Shown here one piece after another: positions 28,044-37,287 of a DNA stretch of 64,000 nt. Numbering within the stretch: the first letter of the stretch is position 1; each line of letters opens with the position of its first letter. The DNA is taken from assembly GCF_024710845.1 (NCBI RefSeq), contig NZ_JANJTZ010000019.1:1-64000 (forward strand), written 5' to 3'. Under the pieces are notes generated by a model. That model was not told the DNA's origin. It searched no databases and was given only the letters and a program-made list of their open reading frames with translations. This DNA comes from Mesorhizobium sp. GTDB taxonomy: Bacteria > Pseudomonadota > Alphaproteobacteria > Rhizobiales > Rhizobiaceae. The translations under genes were made by a program, and so were the position numbers.

Positions 28044-28778
28044 ATGCTGGGCGTCAGTGTCGGCGGTGCATTGCTCGCGGGACTCCTGTCCTTTGTGTCG
28101 CCCTGCGTGTTGCCCATCGTGCCGCCCTATCTGGCCTGGCTCGCCGGCGTGAGCTTTGACGAGTTGAAGGACGAGACGCCGGGGGCCAAGCAACGCCGGC
28201 GGGTGGTCCTGGCAGCCATCGCCTTCGTGCTCGGCTTCGCCACCGTCTTCGTCGCCCTCGGCGCCACTGCGAGCGTCATAGGCAAGACCATCGCGCAATA
28301 TTTCGACACGCTCTCGGTCATCGCCGGCATCATCATCATCATCATGGGCCTACACTTCCTCGGCGTATTCCGTATCGCGGCGCTGTATCGCGAAGCCCGG
28401 GTGCAGGTGGACCGCAAGCCGGCGGGGCCGCTCGGTGCCTATGTGATCGGCCTGGCGTTTGCCTTTGGCTGGACACCCTGCGTCGGACCGGTGCTCGCTG
28501 CCATTCTCTTCGTTGCGGGAAGCGAAGGCAGTGCGGTACGGGGCGCTGTTCTCCTTGCGGTCTATTCGCTCGGGATCGGCATTCCGTTCATCCTTGCGGC
28601 GCTGTTCGCGAGCAGGTTCCTCGCCTGGGCATCGAGATTCAAGCGGCACATGCACAAGGTGGAGATGGCGATGGGCGGACTGCTCGTCATCACCGGAATC
28701 CTGTTCATCACCGGTCAGATGTCGACGATCTCGCTGTGGCTGCTCGACACGTTCCCGATTTTCCAGACCCTAGGCTAG
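28044..28778 (+). CDS. soxV: SoxV, CcdA-like membrane thiol-electron transporter
   Basis: 244 residues with six helices. The two redox cysteines are in SFVSPCVLPIVPPYLAW and FGWTPCVGPVLAAI. It moves reducing power from cytoplasmic thioredoxin across the membrane to SoxW/SoxS for keeping SoxYZ active. ATG 28044 has GGGAGGA 4 bases upstream. Followed by soxW after 9 bp. Confidence 0.94.
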   Translation: MLGVSVGGALLAGLLSFVSPCVLPIVPPYLAWLAGVSFDELKDETPGAKQRRRVVLAAIAFVLGFATVFVALGATASVIGKTIAQYFDTLSVIAGIIIIIMGLHFLGVFRIAALYREARVQVDRKPAGPLGAYVIGLAFAFGWTPCVGPVLAAILFVAGSEGSAVRGAVLLAVYSLGIGIPFILAALFASRFLAWASRFKRHMHKVEMAMGGLLVITGILFITGQMSTISLWLLDTFPIFQTLG

Positions 28779-28787
28779 GAGGATGCC

Positions 28788-29387
28788 ATGACCCGCTTTG
28801 TCACCGCCCTGTGGCTCTCGCTGCTGGCGCTTGCAATTCCCCGCGTGGCAGCCGCTGTCGAGATCGGCGAGGACGGACTGCACAAGCAGCCGTGGTTCAC
28901 GATCACCTTCCGCGACATGGCCGAGGACATCGCCCAGGCGAGGACCGAGGGCAAACGGCTTGCCATAACGATCGAGCAGCGCGGCTGCATCTATTGTCGA
29001 CAGATGCACGAGAAGCTGCTCGCCGACCCGGAGGTGGCCGACTACATCCGCGAGCACTTCATGGTGGTGCAGTACAACATGTTCGGCGACGAGGAAGTGA
29101 CCGATCTCGACGGCGAGGTGCTGACCGAGAAGACCGCGGCGCGGAAATGGGGCTACGTCTTCACGCCGACGATCGTCTTCCTCCCGGAGGAGGCCCCGGA
29201 GGGCAAGACGGTGGCCGAGGCCGCGGTTGCGACCATGCCGGGCGCATTCGGCAAGTGGACCTTCCTCAACATGTTCCGATGGGTGAACGAGAAGGGCTAC
29301 GCGTCGGGGGAGCATTTCCAGCACTACCACGCGCGCATCATCAACGAACTGCGTGCCGAAGGGCGGCTCGGCGAGGGCGAGGATTAA
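28788..29387 (+). CDS. soxW: SoxW, periplasmic thioredoxin
   Basis: 199 residues with a signal peptide (ALWLSLLALAIPRVAAA). The redox site is EQRGCIYCRQMHEKLL (CxxC). Later FTPTIVFLPEEAPEG fits the cis-Pro loop. It is the partner of SoxV in thiol delivery. Longer than usual thioredoxins, as SoxW is. Ends 106 bp before soxX, where a new promoter is likely. Confidence 0.92.
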   Translation: MTRFVTALWLSLLALAIPRVAAAVEIGEDGLHKQPWFTITFRDMAEDIAQARTEGKRLAITIEQRGCIYCRQMHEKLLADPEVADYIREHFMVVQYNMFGDEEVTDLDGEVLTEKTAARKWGYVFTPTIVFLPEEAPEGKTVAEAAVATMPGAFGKWTFLNMFRWVNEKGYASGEHFQHYHARIINELRAEGRLGEGED

Positions 29388-29398
29388 TACATGCAGAA

Positions 29399-29419
29399 AT
29401 TCATATTTTTATATTGAAT
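29399..29419. promoter_or_regulatory. Candidate SoxR operator before soxX
   Basis: The arms ATTCA (29399-29403) and TGAAT (29415-29419) flank an 11-base A/T-only centre. It lies 75 bp before the soxX start, in the gap between soxW and soxX, as expected for a separate soxXYZAB promoter. Confidence 0.5.
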
Positions 29420-29493
29420 GCCTCTCGCTTGCGAGATAACGTCATAGATGAGGAGTCGGTCGTGCAGACCGAAATGCGCGGAGGAGCATTGAG

Positions 29494-29949
29494 ATGGAGC
29501 GGTTCATGGCCGCGTTGGCGGTCGCCATAGCGTTCGCCGGCGGAGCGTCTGCGGGAGAGATCGCCCCTGGCGATGTGAAGTTCGAGGACATGACGGTAGC
29601 GGCGTCGCTCACAGGCACGCCTGGCAATCCGGAGGAAGGCGCCAAGACACTCGCTAACCGGGGTCTCGGCAACTGTCTCGCATGCCACGCTGTCAAATCG
29701 CTTTCCAAAGAGCAGTTTCACGGCGACGTCGCGCCGTCGCTGGACGGAGCAGCCGACCGGTGGTCGACCGAACAGCTCCGGGCGATCGTCATCGATTCAA
29801 AGCAGGCGCTCAACCCCGACACCATGATGCCGGGCTTCTACAGCCTGAACGTCGGCAAGAATCCTCGCAAGGATCTGGTCGGCAAGACGATCCTTACGGC
29901 GCAGCAGGTCGAAGACGTGGTCGCGTATCTCGCGACCCTCAAGGAATAG
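29494..29949 (+). CDS. soxX: SoxX, monoheme cytochrome c subunit of SoxXA
   Basis: 151 residues with a signal peptide (AALAVAIAFAGGASAGE). One heme site, NCLACHAVKSL. A distal Met is available in DTMMPGFYS. SoxXA couples thiosulfate to the SoxY cysteine with release of two electrons. Start ATG 29494 with GGAGGAG 7 bases upstream. Confidence 0.95.
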   Translation: MERFMAALAVAIAFAGGASAGEIAPGDVKFEDMTVAASLTGTPGNPEEGAKTLANRGLGNCLACHAVKSLSKEQFHGDVAPSLDGAADRWSTEQLRAIVIDSKQALNPDTMMPGFYSLNVGKNPRKDLVGKTILTAQQVEDVVAYLATLKE

Positions 29950-29966
29950 AAGAGATGGAGGTTCGC

Positions 29967-30422
29967 ATGACGCTGACGAGACGCCGGGCGCTTGCCTTGT
30001 TTGCCGGAGCGGCTGCATTTCCCGCGCTGCAACTGCTTCCCCGGCCGGCATTCGCCGCCGCGGAGGACACAACCAAGCTGATTGCCGACTTCGCCGGCGG
30101 CAAGGAGCCTCAGGCCGGGAAGATCAAGCTCACGGCTCCCGATATCGCCGAGAACGGCAACACGGTTCCGATCGCCATCAACGTCGAGAGTGCCATGACG
30201 GACGGGGACATGGTGGCCTCGGTGATGATCCTGGCGGACGGCAATCCGCGCCCGGAAGTCGCGACCTTCCACTTCACGGCTCTGTCGGGAACCGCTGCCG
30301 CGACCACCCGGATGCGGCTAGCAAAGACGCAGAACGTCATTGCCCTGGCCAAGATGGCGGACGGCTCCGTCTACATGGACAAGAAGGAAGTCAAGGTGAC
30401 GATCGGCGGCTGCGGCGGCTGA
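29967..30422 (+). CDS. soxY: SoxY, sulfur-carrier subunit
   Basis: 151 residues. A Tat-type signal (LTRRRALALFAGAAAFPAL) ends near residue 34. The C-terminus is the swinging arm TIGGCGG, whose Cys carries the covalently bound thiosulfate and its oxidation states. Start 29967 has GGAGG 5 bases upstream; an in-frame ATG 12 bases earlier overlaps that site. 17 bp after soxX. Confidence 0.96.
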   Translation: MTLTRRRALALFAGAAAFPALQLLPRPAFAAAEDTTKLIADFAGGKEPQAGKIKLTAPDIAENGNTVPIAINVESAMTDGDMVASVMILADGNPRPEVATFHFTALSGTAAATTRMRLAKTQNVIALAKMADGSVYMDKKEVKVTIGGCGG

Positions 30423-30459
30423 TCCGGCCTTCGATCCAATCGGATAAGGGAAATAGACA

Positions 30460-30789
30460 ATGGCAGCGACCCCAAAGCCACGCGTAAAGGTCCCCAAGTC
30501 GGCGAAGGCCGGCGAGGTGATCGTCCTGAAGACGCTGATCAGCCACGAGATGGAATCGGGCCAGCGAAAGGACAAGGAAGGCAAGACGATCCCCCGCAAG
30601 ATCATCAACAAGTTCAGCTGCGAGTTCAACGGACAGCCGGTGTTCTCCTGCGATATCGACCCGGCGATTTCGGCGAATCCTTACTTCGAGTTCAGCGCGA
30701 AGGTTCCGGAGAGCGGGACGTTCAAGTTCACATGGGTGGACGACGACGGCTCGATCTACACCGACGAGCAGAAGATTGACGTGAACTGA
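30460..30789 (+). CDS. soxZ: SoxZ, partner of SoxY
   Basis: 109 residues, no signal peptide; it is exported together with SoxY. Typical parts are PRVKVPKSAKAGEVIVLKTL, SHEMESGQRKD and the end FKFTWVDDDGSIYTDEQKI. It forms the Ig-like partner in SoxYZ. Normal length. Confidence 0.96.
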   Translation: MAATPKPRVKVPKSAKAGEVIVLKTLISHEMESGQRKDKEGKTIPRKIINKFSCEFNGQPVFSCDIDPAISANPYFEFSAKVPESGTFKFTWVDDDGSIYTDEQKIDVN

Positions 30790-30835
30790 GCCAGATCCGC
30801 GACGGAGGGGTCGCGATCCAGCCGGGAGGGCGAGT

Positions 30836-31696
30836 GTGGAAAGACTGAAGCTGCTTACGGGAACCGCGGTCTGCGTGGTCCTCACGGGACTCGCCATTGC
30901 CACGGCGATGGCCGATCCCGTCGACGACACGCTTGAGATCGACGGAGTACCGATGATCACCAAGGCCCCGGCACCGGAGGGACATCCCTTCAAGGAGGTA
31001 CTCTCGGGCTGGTTGTTCCGCGAGGCGGAGACGCGAGCGACCGAGGCGGAATCGTTCGCTAATCCGGGCATGTTCGCCGTCGAGCGCGGCGCCGAGATCT
31101 GGGGCACCGTCGAGGGCTCGATGGGCAAGTCGTGCGCATCTTGCCACAACGACGCGGCCGAAAGCATGAAGGGCGTCGGCGCCAGCTATCCGAAGTGGGA
31201 TGCGAAGTCGAAGAAGCCATTGAACGTCGAGCTTCAGATCGACAAATGCCGTGTCGAAAACATGGGAGCCGAGCCCTACAAGTTCGACGATGCGGACCAG
31301 ATCGCGCTGACCACCTACATCAAGCATCAGTCGCTCGGCACACCGGTGAAGGTCGACCTGTCGCAGGGCGACATGCAGACCTGGTGGGACAAGGGCAAGG
31401 AAGTCTACTACACCCGCACGGGGCAGCTTAACTTCGCCTGCGCCTCCTGCCACGAGGGTGCGATGGGAAAATACATCCGCGCCGACCATCTCAGCCAGGG
31501 CCAGGTCAACGGCTTCCCGACCTACCGCTTCAACACGGCCGGAATGGTGTCGCTGCACAACCGTTTCCGCGGCTGCATCCGCGACACGAGGGCGGAGATG
31601 CCGAAGGCGTTCTCCGACGAACTCATGGCGCTCGAGGTCTACGTGACGTGGCGTGGAACCGGCCTGTCCGTCGAGACACCGTCGGTGCGCCAGTAG
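30836..31696 (+). CDS. soxA: SoxA, diheme cytochrome c subunit of SoxXA
   Basis: 286 residues with a signal peptide (TGTAVCVVLTGLAIATAMA). Two heme motifs, SCASCHNDAA and ACASCHEGAM, so this is a diheme SoxA. The active-site cysteine is in FRGCIRDTRAE. Start is GTG 30836 with GGGAGGG upstream. It works with SoxX at the first oxidation step. Confidence 0.96.
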   Translation: MERLKLLTGTAVCVVLTGLAIATAMADPVDDTLEIDGVPMITKAPAPEGHPFKEVLSGWLFREAETRATEAESFANPGMFAVERGAEIWGTVEGSMGKSCASCHNDAAESMKGVGASYPKWDAKSKKPLNVELQIDKCRVENMGAEPYKFDDADQIALTTYIKHQSLGTPVKVDLSQGDMQTWWDKGKEVYYTRTGQLNFACASCHEGAMGKYIRADHLSQGQVNGFPTYRFNTAGMVSLHNRFRGCIRDTRAEMPKAFSDELMALEVYVTWRGTGLSVETPSVRQ

Positions 31697-31784
31697 GGTC
31701 AAGCGAGACGGACGTGTCGACGGCCGGCGGCGGCGAGCCGCCGGCCCGGATTTCTGCGCCCAAGTTATTCGCGGAGTTCGCAAC

Positions 31785-33485
31785 ATGAGCTATACGAGAC
31801 GGGATTTCCTCCAGTTCGCGGTGAACGCGGGCGCCGTGTTTGGGGCAGCAGGGCTGCTTGGAAATCCGAATCGTGCACTCGCGCAGCAGAAACTGACCCA
31901 AGACGACCTTCTCAGGTTCGATTCGAAGGGGCAGATCACGCTGCTGCATTTCACCGACGTGCACGCACAACTGAAGCCGATCTATTTCCGGCCGCCGGAC
32001 ACCAATATCGGCGTGGGGGCCTTCGCGGGCATCCCGCCGCATCTCGTTGGCGAGGAGTTCCTGAAGACGTTCGGTATCGAGCGCGGCTCCCCCTATGCCT
32101 ATGCCCACACCTTCCTCGACTATGTCGATCTCGCCAAGGCCTACGGACGCCTCGGCGGTCTCGACCGGACCGCGACGCTGGTCAAGGCGATCCGCGCCGA
32201 GCGCGGGGAAGACAAGGTGCTCTTCCTCGACGGCGGCGATACCTGGCAGGGATCCTACACGGCGCTGAAGACGAACGGCCAGGACATGGTCGACTGCATG
32301 AAACTGCTCAAACCCGATGCAATGACGGGACATTGGGAGTTCACGCTCGGCGAGGAGCGGTTTCTCGAGATCAAGGAGAGCCTCGGCTATCCCTTCCTCG
32401 CCTCGAACATCTTCGATTCGGAGTGGGACGAGCCGGCCTTCGACAACACGGCTATGTTCGAGAAGGGCGGAGTCAAGGTCGCCGTCATCGGTCAGGCGAT
32501 GCCTTACACACCGATCGCCAATCCGCGCTGGATGTTTCCGAAATGGTCGTTCGGCATCCGCCCCGACGTGCTGCAGGCGAACGTCGACGCCGCGCGCGCT
32601 GACGGTGCGGAAGTCGTGGTGCTGATTTCCCACAACGGCTTCGACGTCGACCGCAAGCTCTCAACCGTCGTGAAGGGGATCGACGTGATTCTCACCGGCC
32701 ATACCCACGACGCGGTGCCGCGGGCGGTCCAGGTGGAGAACACGCTGATCCTCTCCTCGGGTTCGCACGGCAAGTATCTCGGACGCGTCGACCTCGATAT
32801 CTCCGGGGGCAAGGTCACAGGCTACAGTTCGAACCTGATCCCCGTCTTTTCCGACGTGATTGCGCCCGATGCCGAGATGGCCGCGAAGATCGACGAGGTG
32901 AGGGCGCCCTACAAGGACGAGATCTCGCGCGTGATCGGTCGGACGGAGACGCTGCTCTACCGCCGCGGCAACTTCAACGGCACTTGGGACGACCTGATCT
33001 GCCAGGGGATCATCGAGGCGCGGGACACCCAGATCGCCCTGTCGCCGGGCTTCCGCTGGGGAACGACTCTGTTGCCCGGGCAGGACATCACCATCGACGA
33101 CCTCTATACGGAGACGTCGATGAGCTATCCGGCGGTCTATCGCAACGAGATGACGGGTGCGCAGCTCAAGGATGTGCTCGAGGACGTTTGCGACAATCTC
33201 TTCAATCCGGATCCCTTCCTCCAGCAGGGCGGCGACATGGTCCGTGTCGGAGGCATGACCTATACCTGTTCGGTCAACGAGAGCATTGGCAGCCGCATCT
33301 CCGACATGAAGCTGACCGCCACCGGCGAGGCGATCGATCCGGCGAAAACCTATGTCGTGGGCGGCTGGGCGTCGGTGAACGAAGCGGTCGAAGGACCGGC
33401 GATCTACGACCTGATGGAAGGCTACATATCCGGCAAAAAGACGGTCGCCGTGCCGGACGAACGGACGGTCAAGGTCATCCTGTGA
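31785..33485 (+). CDS. soxB: SoxB, sulfate thiol-hydrolase
   Basis: 566 residues. A Tat signal (SYTRRDFLQFAVNAG) is followed by a dimanganese phosphoesterase-like domain: LLHFTDVHAQ, LDGGDTWQGS, MTGHWEFTLG, LISHNGFDVD and ILTGHTHDAVP. SoxB releases sulfate from SoxY-bound intermediates. ATG 31785 with GGAG upstream gives the Tat signal exactly; frames further upstream read non-protein. Full length. Confidence 0.97.
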   Translation: MSYTRRDFLQFAVNAGAVFGAAGLLGNPNRALAQQKLTQDDLLRFDSKGQITLLHFTDVHAQLKPIYFRPPDTNIGVGAFAGIPPHLVGEEFLKTFGIERGSPYAYAHTFLDYVDLAKAYGRLGGLDRTATLVKAIRAERGEDKVLFLDGGDTWQGSYTALKTNGQDMVDCMKLLKPDAMTGHWEFTLGEERFLEIKESLGYPFLASNIFDSEWDEPAFDNTAMFEKGGVKVAVIGQAMPYTPIANPRWMFPKWSFGIRPDVLQANVDAARADGAEVVVLISHNGFDVDRKLSTVVKGIDVILTGHTHDAVPRAVQVENTLILSSGSHGKYLGRVDLDISGGKVTGYSSNLIPVFSDVIAPDAEMAAKIDEVRAPYKDEISRVIGRTETLLYRRGNFNGTWDDLICQGIIEARDTQIALSPGFRWGTTLLPGQDITIDDLYTETSMSYPAVYRNEMTGAQLKDVLEDVCDNLFNPDPFLQQGGDMVRVGGMTYTCSVNESIGSRISDMKLTATGEAIDPAKTYVVGGWASVNEAVEGPAIYDLMEGYISGKKTVAVPDERTVKVIL

Positions 33486-33544
33486 CAGCACTGTCCGGTG
33501 GGGAATTTGCACCCGGCGGATAAAGCGGTTGACTGTGATCTCGA

Positions 33545-33570
33545 TACATATAATTATTCATATATAACCA
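33545..33570. promoter_or_regulatory. Candidate SoxR operator before soxC
   Basis: An A/T-rich run with TATAATTATTCATATATA in the 110-bp gap between soxB and soxC. It shares ATTCATAT with the site at 29399. It suggests that soxCD can be transcribed separately. Confidence 0.45.
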
Positions 33571-33595
33571 TTGATCGGAGTCTCGGGAGGAGCCG

Positions 33596-34858
33596 ATGAC
33601 GAATTCTGCGCGACCTGGCGCCGCTTCGCGGCGCGCTTTTCTCAAGGGAGGACTGGCCGCCGGTGCGGCGCTCGCGGCTGGGAGTGCCGCAGCCGGCGAA
33701 CAGGTCATCACCGAGGTCCAGGACTGGAACCGCTATTCCGGTGAAGGCGTCGATGCGCGGCCCTACGGGACGCCGTCCCAGTTCGAGGCCCATGTCATGC
33801 GCAAGAACGTGCCGTGGCTCACCTCGGACGTGGTATCCTCAATCAACTTCACACCGCTCCACGAACTCGACGGGATCATCACCCCGAGCGGCCTGTGTTT
33901 CGAGCGCCACCACGCAGGTATCGCCGAGATCGACTCCAAGGACCATCGCCTGATGATCAACGGCATGGTCGAGAAGCCGCTCGTCTTCACAATGGCCGAC
34001 CTGAAGCGTTTCCCGCGCGAGAACAAGGTCTACTTCCTAGAGTGTGCGGCCAATTCCGGCATGGAATGGCGCGGCGCACAGCTCAACGGCTGTCAGTTCA
34101 CCCACGGCATGCTGCATTGCGTGATGTATACCGGTGTGCGGCTCAAGACCCTGCTCGACGAGGCGGGCGTGAAGCCGGAAGGCAAGTGGCTGCTCGCCGA
34201 GGGCGCCGACGCCTCTTCGATGACGCGATCCATACCCCTCGACAAGGCCCTCGACGATTGCATGGTCGCCTTCGGCATGAACGGCGAGGCGCTGCGGCCC
34301 GAACAGGGCTATCCGCTGCGTCTGGTTGTGCCGGGCTTCGAAGGCAACATGTGGATCAAGTGGCTGCGCCGCCTCGAGATCGGCGACCAGCCCTGGCAGC
34401 AGCGCGAGGAGACGTCGAAATACACGGATCTCCTGCCAAGCGGCAAGGCTCGCAGGTTCACCTTTGCCATGGACGTCAAGTCGGTGATCACCAATCCCAG
34501 CCCGCAGGCGCCGATCACGCATGGCAGGGGTCCGCTCGTCGTCACCGGCCTGGCCTGGTCCGGGAACGGAACCATAAGCCGGGTCGACGTGTCGATCGAC
34601 GGCGGCCGCAACTGGAACACCGCGCGGATCGATGGACCAAGCCTGCCCAAGGCTCTCCATCGCTTCTACTACGAGTTCGATTGGGACGGTTCGGAGCTCT
34701 TCCTCCAGTCCCGCGCGATCGACTCCGACGGGATCGTCCAGCCGACCAAGGACGACCTGCGCGCGGCCCGCGGATCGAACTCCATCTACCACAACAACGG
34801 TATACAGACCTGGCACGTGAACAAGCACGGGGTGATCGAGAATGTCGAGATTTCCTGA
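33596..34858 (+). CDS. soxC: SoxC, molybdenum subunit of sulfane dehydrogenase
   Basis: 420 residues of the sulfite-oxidase family. Tat signal SRRAFLKGGLAAGAALAAG. The Mo-ligating Cys is in VYFLECAANSGMEWR. The C-terminal dimerisation domain is complete (ISRVDVSIDGGRNW, YYEFDWDGSELFL). SoxCD oxidises the sulfane sulfur left on SoxY, taking six electrons. SD GGGAGGAG before ATG 33596. Confidence 0.96.
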   Translation: MTNSARPGAASRRAFLKGGLAAGAALAAGSAAAGEQVITEVQDWNRYSGEGVDARPYGTPSQFEAHVMRKNVPWLTSDVVSSINFTPLHELDGIITPSGLCFERHHAGIAEIDSKDHRLMINGMVEKPLVFTMADLKRFPRENKVYFLECAANSGMEWRGAQLNGCQFTHGMLHCVMYTGVRLKTLLDEAGVKPEGKWLLAEGADASSMTRSIPLDKALDDCMVAFGMNGEALRPEQGYPLRLVVPGFEGNMWIKWLRRLEIGDQPWQQREETSKYTDLLPSGKARRFTFAMDVKSVITNPSPQAPITHGRGPLVVTGLAWSGNGTISRVDVSIDGGRNWNTARIDGPSLPKALHRFYYEFDWDGSELFLQSRAIDSDGIVQPTKDDLRAARGSNSIYHNNGIQTWHVNKHGVIENVEIS

Positions 34859-35966
34859 AGCGGGATTTCTTGCGGCGCTCTTCATGTGCGCCGCAATGGG
34901 GTTCGCCTCCGCCCAGGACGCTGCCCTAGGCGAGGCCGTTTTCGCCAAGTGCAAAGCCTGCCATGCAGTCGGCCCCGACGCCACGAACAAGGTGGGGCCG
35001 CACCTGAACGGCGTCGTCGGCCGTCCGGCAGGCTCGGCCGAAGGTTACAAATACTCGACCGCGATGGCGACGAAGGGTGCCGAGGGGCTGGTTTGGGACG
35101 AGGCTACGCTCGCTCCCTATCTCGCGAACCCCAAAGGCATAGTGAAAGGCACCAAGATGGCGTTCGCCGGGCTCAAGAAGCCCGACGAGGTTTCGAACCT
35201 CATCGCCTACCTGGCGACGTTCGCGCAGGACGGCGGCAAGACGTCCGCGGACGCCGGCGCCGCCGCGCCGGCGGAGCAGAAGGCGGAGGCGCCGCCGCAA
35301 GCCCCTGCGGATGGACAAACCCCGATCCAGCCAGCGCCTGCCGCCGCCCGGGGCGATGGGCTCAAGCTCGGGCTCGGTCGGCTGGCTACCGAGGACGAAA
35401 TCTCGGCGTGGGACATCGACGTGCGGCCTGACGGCAAGGGACTTCCCGTCGGCCGCGGCACGGTCGCGACGGGTATGGGCATCTATGACGAGAACTGCGC
35501 CTCCTGCCATGGTGATTTCGGCGAGGCGGTCGACCGCTGGCCCGTTCTCGCAGGCGGGCAGGGGACACTCCAGGCGGACCGTCCCCAGAAGACGATCGGG
35601 TCCTTCTGGCCATATCTCTCGACGGTCTATGACTATGTTCGCCGCGCGATGCCGTTCGGGAACGCGCGTTCGCTGTCCAACGACGACATCTATGCGCTGA
35701 CTGCCTACATTCTCTATCTGAATGATGTCGTCGATGACGAGGAGTTCGAGCTTTCGAACGAGAATCTGGCCACAATCCGGCTGCCGAACGAGGCGAATTT
35801 CATTGAAGACGACAGGGCCTCCGAGCCGCACAACAAGCCCGGCGTTGAGCCTTGCATGAAGGATTGCAGGCCGGGCAAGGCCGAGATCACGATGCATGCG
35901 GCAGTTCTCGACGTCACGCCGGAAAACTCGGAGAACGACGACGCGCCGGCGGCCGGCATCGAATAG
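34842..35966 (+). CDS. soxD: SoxD, diheme cytochrome c subunit of sulfane dehydrogenase
   Basis: 374 residues. Signal peptide AALFMCAAMGFASAQ. First heme domain is cytochrome c2-like (FAKCKACHAVGPDATNKVGP); a proline/alanine-rich linker follows (about 130-165); the second heme is ENCASCHGDFGE. It overlaps soxC by 17 bases, so the two are coupled. It receives the SoxC electrons and passes them to the respiratory chain. The C-terminal tail after residue 330 has two extra cysteines (CMKDCRPG). Confidence 0.95.
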   Translation: MSRFPEAGFLAALFMCAAMGFASAQDAALGEAVFAKCKACHAVGPDATNKVGPHLNGVVGRPAGSAEGYKYSTAMATKGAEGLVWDEATLAPYLANPKGIVKGTKMAFAGLKKPDEVSNLIAYLATFAQDGGKTSADAGAAAPAEQKAEAPPQAPADGQTPIQPAPAAARGDGLKLGLGRLATEDEISAWDIDVRPDGKGLPVGRGTVATGMGIYDENCASCHGDFGEAVDRWPVLAGGQGTLQADRPQKTIGSFWPYLSTVYDYVRRAMPFGNARSLSNDDIYALTAYILYLNDVVDDEEFELSNENLATIRLPNEANFIEDDRASEPHNKPGVEPCMKDCRPGKAEITMHAAVLDVTPENSENDDAPAAGIE

Positions 35967-36182
35967 TCCCGCGGAAGGGCTTTGGCAGGAGCCTGATTGG
36001 GAATGGGGCGAAAGCCCAGAGAGCCGGCGCTGTCGCGGCAGGGGCCGGCGTGGCCGACGAAAAGGACTGCTATCCAGTCGACCCGGGCTCGACAGGTTCG
36101 ACAAAGGACGAGGCGATGCCTGCCTTCGTAGGTGCCGAGACACGGCGTTTCCAGGATCGACAGTAGGCGGATTGGCTAGCGT

Positions 36183-36974
36183 CTAGGGCAGATCGAGCAC
36201 ACCCGGCTCCAACCCCTCCGGAGCCTCGCCAACCGAGAGTGTAACAAGATCCAGCCTCAAGAGGTGCTTTGCCAAAAAGAGCGGTTTGCTCTGGCGGGAG
36301 AGCACCATCGTCAGATTGGTGACGTGGCAATCGCTGCGCAGCTTGTCGAAGCCGCTGCGCGAGCCGACCGACGAACCTGCTGCTATACGCCACAGGGTCG
36401 GCATGCATTTGGAGCGGAACTGCGGCCCGAGCGCCGAGAGCAATGTCTGGTCGCCGTCTCTGCCGTCCAGATCGACGAGGTTGATGGGAACCAGTGCGCT
36501 GTCCACCGGCACCATCTCGAGCGCGGAGACGACGGGCTCGCCCCCGGCAAGGATGAGACTCTCGCGGCAGAGAAGCTGGTCCGCGCCGTCGGGGAGTTCC
36601 AGGAGCGCCCGGCTCCAACTCGTCGCGGCGATCATCTCGGTACGGACGACCTTGACCTTGAGTGGGCCGCGCGCGTGCAGCATCTCTTCCAGCGGCGCAT
36701 TGAAGGATGGCGGTCGCAATGACGGCTGCGCGATCTGCCGGCGGCGCGGGTCCACTCCGCGTTCGATGACGCCATCCTCTTCGAGAAGGCGCAACGCTTC
36801 CCGCAGCACCGTGCGGCTGACGCCCAATTCGGCGGAGAGCTCGATTTCGGGCGGGATCTGGTCGCCTGGCCGACGCTGCTTGCGCAGCGCCTCGACGAGC
36901 CGGTCATAGACCTGGACGGAAAGTGGCCGGCGGTCCCGGACGGGGCGCATGCGCAACTGATGGTCTTCTTGCAT
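36183..36974 (-). CDS. GntR/HutC-family regulator
   Basis: 263 residues. Winged helix: VYDRLVEALRKQRRPGDQIP, then LSAELGVSRTVLREALRLLEEDG. The C-terminal part (about 95-230) is a UTRA ligand domain like that of HutC. It is divergent from the aldo/keto reductase gene; the 313-bp gap between them has the palindrome at 37122, repeated before the PfkB gene. It probably represses the accessory catabolic cluster and responds to its substrate. ATG 36974 or 36977 both possible. Confidence 0.85.
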   Translation of the reverse strand: MQEDHQLRMRPVRDRRPLSVQVYDRLVEALRKQRRPGDQIPPEIELSAELGVSRTVLREALRLLEEDGVIERGVDPRRRQIAQPSLRPPSFNAPLEEMLHARGPLKVKVVRTEMIAATSWSRALLELPDGADQLLCRESLILAGGEPVVSALEMVPVDSALVPINLVDLDGRDGDQTLLSALGPQFRSKCMPTLWRIAAGSSVGSRSGFDKLRSDCHVTNLTMVLSRQSKPLFLAKHLLRLDLVTLSVGEAPEGLEPGVLDLP

Positions 36975-37121
36975 CATTTCCCGTCTGCCACCGACGCCCA
37001 GCCTCCCCCGTCGATCTTCTGCCGGACCCACAGATCGCATCCGGCAGATTCGCGGATCCGCAGCCTACCTGCGGTAAGGGCGCGACTCAACCGGCGCGGC
37101 ACTCGGCAAACTCTGATAGTT

Positions 37122-37136
37122 TATTGTTGAACAATA
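37122..37136. promoter_or_regulatory. Candidate GntR operator before the aldo/keto reductase
   Basis: A perfect 7+1+7 palindrome, TATTGTT-G-AACAATA. The inner 13 bases (ATTGTTGAACAAT) recur at 38476-38488 before the PfkB kinase. Rest of the 313-bp gap: I see nothing else. Confidence 0.7.
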
Positions 37137-37287
37137 GACATCCGCATGCTTTCAATAAGTGGTACCGGCGGCTTATTCCACCCGGAATGGCGTCTGAATC
37201 CGACGCCGGGCGGTTCGTCCCCTGTGGCGCGCGTGCGGACCCGCGGGCTGCCTGCCCATTCGAAAGGTCCGCCAGGAGAGCAATCCA

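Noticed and set aside
35852-36166. Plus-strand frame behind soxD with a somewhat protein-like tail
   Set aside because: Overlaps soxD in another frame for a third of its length, has no ribosome binding site, and matches no family I know. Left as intergenic sequence.
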